A stretch of DNA of 64,000 nt from Palaemon carinicauda (lineage: Eukaryota > Arthropoda > Malacostraca > Decapoda > Palaemonidae), in the NCBI RefSeq assembly GCF_036898095.1, contig NC_090751.1, forward strand, positions 79,607,315-79,671,314, written 5' to 3'. This document shows positions 59,068-64,000 of the stretch, piece by piece; the first letter of the stretch is position 1; each line of letters starts with the position of its first letter. The notes beneath the pieces were generated by a model. That model did no database searches, was not told the origin of the DNA, and was given only the letters and a program-made list of their open reading frames with translations. A program made the translations under genes and the position numbers.

Positions 59068-60848
59068 GTCTCCTCCCCCTTAACTTGACATTGTAAAAGT
59101 CTTCGTAAATCTAATCTCTCGGGGGGCTTTCCTCTGTTAATCCTATAATGAAGCACTTTAACCTTCTCTTGTACTGGTACATAAATTGGTTCTGAATCTA
59201 CATTGGATGTTGGACCATCTTGGTTAATATTTGACTCATTTGATCTAACTACTTCTTCAAGTTTCTCATTTCTAACATTCACATCCTCTACTGTCTTTCT
59301 GTTTAACGGCTGTAATTGATCAACATGACGTTTTACAACATTATCACCAACACGAACTTCATAATGTAAATTTCCTATCTCTCTTACAATCTCTCCTGGT
59401 ACCCACTTCTCTGGAGTGTTGTACGATCTTACCATGACATCAGACAAAGGTAAAAAATGTCTTGCATTAGGAAGCTTTACTACTTGTTTATACCCTTTAT
59501 CTTCTAAATCACTTTGCAAACTTGAATACAAGAAATCTAACTTACACCTTATCCTCCTCCCCATCAACAAATTTGAGGGTGTCACGCCTGTTGTGCTGTG
59601 CGGCGTTGTTCTATAAGACAATAAAAATTTTGACACATGCAAAAATATATTACCTGAATTTGCTTTTCTACACTTCATATTGTGTTTAAACGTTTGGACA
59701 AATCTTTCAGCCTCTCCATTAGTAGATGGATGATATGTAGCTGAAAATGTATGCTTTATACCATTGACATTACAAAATTCTTTAAACTCTTGTGAGGTAA
59801 ATTGTGGACCATTATCTGTAACAATTCTTTCTGGAATACCGTGCATTGAAAAAATTTGCATTAACTCTTTTATTGTGGCGTAAGACGTTGTTGTCTTCAT
59901 TGGGATAATTTCTGGCCACTTACTGTAAGCATCTACTACTATCAAAAACAAGTAATTTAAAAAAGGACCTGCAAAATCTATATGCACTCTTTGCCATGGA
60001 TATCTGGGTAACTCCCACGGGTGCATTCTAGCAAATTGAGGATTGTTCTGTTGCATAACACAATTCATACAATTCTTTATATAAGATTCCACATCTTTAT
60101 CTACACCTGGCCACCAAACAAAAGTTGTCGCAATTGACTTTGATCTTACAATACCTTGGTGATCAGCATGTATTTCAGACAAAACCTTATTTCTCAGAGA
60201 ATTATGAATAACTACCCTTGAACCTCTCATCACTATTCCTTGTGTTACACTCAGTTCATACCATATATCCTTATACGGTTTACAATTTTCCTCTTTTCCA
60301 CATAAGTTCCTACCTGTCATTAAACTCTCCAAAACCTTACTAAGTACTGGGTCTCTCTTGGTACTGTGTGCTACATCTTTTGCAGTTATTGGTACATCAT
60401 ATACAGAAATTAACAGAACACTGTCATCATACTCCTCCGGAGCTTTGTCTACGGGTAATCTGGATAAAGCATCTGCATTACCCATGTTTGATGTTGGACG
60501 GTATTCTATATCATAGTGGTACGCTGCTAACGTAACTGCCCAACGTTGTAGTCTTGCAGCTACCAACGTAGGTAAACTTGCTTTTGGACCCAATATTGCT
60601 AATAAAGGTTTATGATCTGTAACAAGTGTGAACTTTTTCCTACCATAAAGATACATATGGAATTTTTTAACTCCATAAACTAATGCTAAACCTTCATTTT
60701 CTATTTGAGAGTAATTCCTTTCTGCCTTGTTCAATACTCTAGAAGTGAATGCAATTGGTTTTTCTGTTCCATCTGGCATTACATGAGATAATACTGCACC
60801 TAAACCTATGTTTGATGCATCACATACTAATTTAACTGGTAAATCCAT
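58989..60848 (-). pseudogene. Gypsy RNase H and integrase
   Basis: An open frame of 619 codons. RNase H: KLVCDASNIGLGAVLSHVM (Asp), YSQIENEGLALVYGVKKFH (Glu), FTLVTDHKPLL (Asp). The integrase zinc-binding domain has HADHQG and CMNCVMQQ. The core has Asp in RVHIDFAGPF, Asp in RIVTDNGPQFTS and Glu in STNGEAERFVQTF, so the DDE set is complete. The last 26 or so codons run through the polypurine tract into the 3' LTR. It is cut off from the RT part by a frameshift near 60930. Confidence 0.92.
59068..59082 (-). promoter_or_regulatory. Gypsy polypurine tract
   Basis: Minus strand TTAAGGGGGAGGAGAC directly before the 3' LTR start TGTTATG. Primer for plus-strand synthesis. Confidence 0.85.
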
Positions 60849-61207
60849 TTGATAATGTACTAAGAATGTAGGTGATGTTATTTCCTGCTTGATTCTTTCA
60901 AAAGATTCCTGACACTCTTTTGTCCACTTCCATTCTACACCTTATTCAACAGATGATACAATGGATGTGCAATTGTAGACAAATTCTGAATGAAATTCCC
61001 ATAAAATGTTACTAAACCTAGAAATGATTGCAGTTCCTTAACATTTGCTGGCACTTTTGTTGATTGTACAGCTTTAATCTTCTCTTTAGTTTTGTGAATA
61101 CCCTTGCCATTTATTACTAAACCTAAGTATTCCACTGAATCAACTTCTAAAATACATTTGTTCTTATTTACTCTAATATTATGTTCCTTCAACTTCTTCA
61201 GAACTGT
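60849..61207 (-). pseudogene. Gypsy RT thumb and RT-RNase H linker
   Basis: The frame 61192-60935 encodes KCILEVDSVEYLGLVINGKG and LQSFLGLVTFYGNFIQNL, conserved after the RT active site. It is in the same frame as the upstream RT part and separated by one TGA (HRKRL-stop-TVLKKL). CGA to TGA is the simplest explanation. A one-base shift after LLNK near 60940 disconnects it from RNase H. Confidence 0.88.
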
Positions 61208-62545
61208 TCACAATCTTTTTCTATGTTCTCTTGTGTCTTTACCAGAAATCAAAATATCATCTATAAAAATGAATACTCCTTGCATTCCTGAAAAAAACTT
61301 ATCCATAGTTTGTTGCCATACAGCTGGACTACTTGCAACTCCATAAGGTAATCGCTTTGGTCTAAGCAAACCTAAGGATGTATTTACTGTACATAATTCT
61401 TGTGAAGTTTCATCCATGGGAAGCTGTTGAAATGTTTGTCTTAAATCTAATTTAAAAAAAACCCTACATCCTGACATAGTTGCAAACATGTCTTTCGGAT
61501 TTGGTAAGGGATGTTGAGCTACTTGCAGTTGTGGATTTAACGTTACTTTGTAATCTCCACATAACCTAACCTGTCCACTTTCCTTCACAATAGGAACTAA
61601 TGGCATAGCCCAATCTGAATATGTAACCCTTTCCCAGGAACCTTCATTTTCTAATCTCCTGATTTCTGTTTCAACTGCACTTTTCAATGCATACGGTACT
61701 GGTCTGGGAGCACAAAATCTGGGAAAACTGTCAGGTTTCAAAACTAAAATTGCCTTTGCGTTCTTTACTGTACCTATTTTATCTTCAAATACGTCATGAA
61801 ACTCTGATATGATATTATCCATAGATATTTCATTTTTGTTTTCATCTTGTCTACCTGTAACCTTCAAAATACTAGGCCAATCTAACTTCAAATACTGTAG
61901 CCAATCTAAACCTAGCAAAGTTTGTCCATTACCTTTTACTACTGTTAATGGCATTCTCTCTAATTTCTGTTCTTTGTACTGTACTTCTACGTTCGAAGCC
62001 CCTATCACCTGAATATCAAAACCATTATAACCTTTCAAAACTCTATTTGTACCTTCTAATAACAAATTAGAAATGCTTTTAGCCGTTTTCTCAGACATAA
62101 TTGATACATCGGCTGCTGTGTCAACTTGCATCAAAATTGGTTTACCATTTATGATTACTTCTACCATGATATGTTTCTTTGCACCTTTGTTGACGGAATT
62201 AATGCGAAACGCAATATCAGTTTCTGACCTAACCTGATTATCATGAACATTTTCCTCATTATTCTCTTGACCAATAGTATCAACTGTAGCATTTATTTTC
62301 TTTGCGTACTGTTTAGGGAATCTACAAGCAGTTGCAAAATGACCCATCTTTTTGCAATTCTGGCATGTCTGTCCAGTAGCAGGGCATTTCTTTGCTTCGT
62401 ATGCAAGATGATCAGTTTTACCACACCTATAACACTTGGGTTTTTCCTGTTGTTTCTGTGTATAAGCCTGATTCTGATATTTATGAACTAGTGTTAGGCA
62501 CTTTTCTATGACTAGGCTTTGACATATTCCTTCTCTGATTCTCAT
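61208..62545 (-). pseudogene. Gypsy zinc knuckles, protease and reverse transcriptase
   Basis: 445 codons. Knuckles: CYRCGKTDHLAYEAKKC and CQNCKKMGHFATAC. Protease: LMQVDTAADVSIM, where the usual Asp-Thr-Gly is Asp-Thr-Ala, followed by LLGLDWLQYLKLDW. RT: VRLCGDYKVTLNP, FFKLDLRQTFQQL (first Asp), LPYGVASSPAVWQQTM and FIFIDDILI (active-site Asp pair kept). The frame ends at TGA after REHRKRL. Confidence 0.9.
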
Positions 62546-63140
62546 TGGTTTTCCACTTAGAACCTACTGTATTAATTTTAGAATTTTCCATTCTATTGCT
62601 TGTGGAACTACCAATTATGTTACTTTGCCTATTTGATGTTTCTAAAGCTCTTCCTGTTATCAATACCTTTTCTAATGTTAAATCTTTATCTTGCAATAAT
62701 TTCTTTCTTAGCTCTTGTGATGTGCAATGTGCAATCACTTGATCTATGATAACATTTTCTAACTCTACAAATTCACATGAAACGGCTAAATTCTTTAGTC
62801 TAGTCAAAACTGCATCTAAACTTTCATTTTCTTTCTGATAAGCCTGTGCTGAAAACTGGTATCTTTCAAAAAATTTATTGACCTGAGGAGCAAAATATGT
62901 GGTAAGAGCCTTAATTGCAGCTTCACTTGTGTCATCTGTAGGCTGCAAAGTCTTAAACACTTCCCGAACTTCCCTACCTGCTGTATGAAGTAATAATGCC
63001 TTCTTTTGGGCATCCTTCATGTTCCCTAATGCTTCTAAATAAATCTTAAATTCCTCACACCACTGTTGCCATCGTGTTGCAACAGAATTGGGCTCAGCAG
63101 TGATGCTGAAACTTTCGGGGTGTTCTATATTAAAAGGCAT
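62481..63140 (-). pseudogene. Gypsy gag (capsid region)
   Basis: An ORF of 219 codons starting MPFNIEHPESFSITAEPNSV, then RWQQWCEEFKIYLEALG, YFAPQVNKFFERYQF and LSCEFVELENVIID-like helical sequence of the Gypsy capsid family. It overlaps the pol frame by 65 bp in another frame. Knuckles that normally end gag lie in the pol frame, so a small indel near 62490-62530 probably broke a single gag-pol frame; programmed frameshifting is the other option. Confidence 0.85.
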
Positions 63141-63417
63141 TTTGAGTCTTACCTTAATACCTATAGTAGGTTAAGCTACTGTTCTGCAGTCACAAGTTTA
63201 CTTCCTACCTGTTTTGTAGCCTACCCAACTTTAAATTTCACCCTTTCTTGTTTTGTTTGTTTCATGAAATTCCTGTTTTGCTGCTTGTACAATCTTCATT
63301 GGGCGATTTTCCTCTCGTCCCTTAATGTACAAACGGACCTTCTCTTGTGCTGGCCGTCCTTCTACATAAGGCCCAATGTTTCTTCTGCGTGTTTTCGTCC
63401 TCCTGGGCGTCGCCAAT
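63141..63417 (-). other. Gypsy leader and primer binding site
   Basis: Untranslated leader. Minus strand TTGGCGACGCCCAGGAGG next to the LTR end (63398-63416) is the likely primer binding site, with the TGGCGACG start typical of this Gypsy group. Confidence 0.75.
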
Positions 63418-63527
63418 TGTTGAGTATGACTTTGGTAGGAAGTTCTATTAACCATAATAATTACCTGGAACATAGATGAAGAACTCTTAGTAATTATTTC
63501 TCAGCTGATCCCATCCTCGTCGCCAAT
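63418..63527 (-). repeat. Tandem duplicate of the LTR end plus primer site
   Basis: 110 bp that repeat the first 98 bp of the LTR (plus-strand view, TGTTGAGTATGACTTTGG) followed by CTCGTCGCCAAT. The true LTR restarts at 63528. The intact 3' LTR at 58587 has no such duplication. Confidence 0.88.
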
Positions 63528-64000
63528 TGTTGAGTATGACTTTGGTAGGAAGTTCTATTAACCATAATAATTACTTGGAACATAGATGAAAAACTGTTAG
63601 TAATTATTTCTCAGCTGATCCCATCTTTTGTAGTCAATTTTTTTGTATGGGATTTAATAATACGTTGATATTCTTAAAATACACCTTTAATGATATATGT
63701 GACTACATGGCTCTTTGACAGCTGACTCCTAAGTGTGTGTGGAGCGTCATACACAATCTAACAAAACCAAAACATTTCTAAACAAAAGAGCATCGCTCTG
63801 AAAAGACTTAAATCCTACTCCAGTACAAAACTATAAAGAAATACATCCTATCTCTGAGGTAATCAACAAATGTTTGAATCCTAATACCAAAACAAATCAT
63901 TACACTTATGTACAAAGCATAACATGTTTTATTCATGCAATATGATGCAATGTTGCGCAATACCTGCAACACTTGAAATAATATAGTACATTATTACAAT
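63528..64000 (-). repeat. Gypsy 5' LTR (truncated by window end)
   Basis: 473 bp present. By comparison with 58587-59067 only AATACATAACA (11 bp) is missing at the window edge. Confidence 0.93.

Larger units (their letters stand above)
58587..64000 (-). mobile_element. Ty3/Gypsy LTR retrotransposon (minus strand, nearly complete)
   Basis: On the minus strand: 5' LTR (from beyond the window to 63528), a duplicated LTR end with primer site, gag, zinc knuckles, protease, RT, RNase H, integrase, polypurine run and 3' LTR 59067-58587. The RT-RNase H-integrase order and the motif set fit a Gypsy lineage related to Mag and to the nematode K02A2.6-type pol. One nonsense codon and a few frame changes break pol. 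The 5' LTR is about 11 bp short of its end at the window border, so the target duplication cannot be read. Confidence 0.93.

Overview
This window is eukaryotic nuclear DNA, most likely from a decapod crustacean (shrimp, crab or crayfish). The reasons are its very high load of BEL/Pao, DIRS-like and Ty3/Gypsy retrotransposons, long (TA)n, (CA)n and (CT)n microsatellites, a short AAT-tailed repeat of a type I associate with decapods, and short host exons far apart in long introns. DIRS-like elements are known to be abundant in decapods. The species call is inference. There are no bacterial operons, CRISPR arrays, rRNA genes or tRNA genes that I can see.

Layout. 1-5270: 3' part of a decayed BEL/Pao element (copy 1) with its 3' LTR. 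It is interrupted by an inverted duplication around a (TA)n tract. 6538-31900 and 41247-44190: a cluster of four DIRS-like copies. A (minus, 6538-13175) is rearranged into a large inverted repeat. B (plus, 13176-19102) is 5' truncated. C (minus, 19887-30451) carries a nested LTR-type composite insertion at 25674-27820. D (minus, 30452-44190) has lost RT, RNase H and recombinase, and its gag is split by a complete BEL/Pao element (copy 2, 33062-41246) with 1005-bp LTRs and a TCCGA target duplication. 44709-51619: a 6.9-kb LTR element with two 1817-bp LTRs of equal length and apparently identical sequence, an ACTAT target duplication and one unrecognised 512-codon ORF, but no polymerase genes. 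51620-58326: microsatellites and a roughly 60-bp tandem repeat array. 58327-58586: a fragment of non-LTR retrotransposon RT. 58587-64000: a nearly complete Ty3/Gypsy element on the minus strand whose 5' LTR runs about 11 bp past the window end.

The least obvious content is a host gene on the minus strand. Five short exon candidates (53543-53514, 53317-53291, 52322-52278, 52046-51984 and 44639-44523) have good splice sites. All are symmetric phase 1-1 and stay open when read in order. The last encodes a six-cysteine EGF-like domain starting Asp-Glu-Cys. The pol-less LTR element sits in the intron just before the EGF exon, and the 60-bp array lies upstream of the first exon found.

How the parts work together: the BEL/Pao, DIRS and Gypsy copies are mostly broken by stops, frameshifts and deletions, but several catalytic motifs survive. 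The pol-less element shares an 18-nt primer-binding-site sequence with BEL copy 2, which suggests that BEL/Pao proteins could mobilise it in trans. Nesting gives a relative order: DIRS D before BEL copy 2, DIRS C before the composite insertion, and the LINE fragment before the Gypsy element. Equal LTR lengths suggest that the pol-less element is the youngest insertion.
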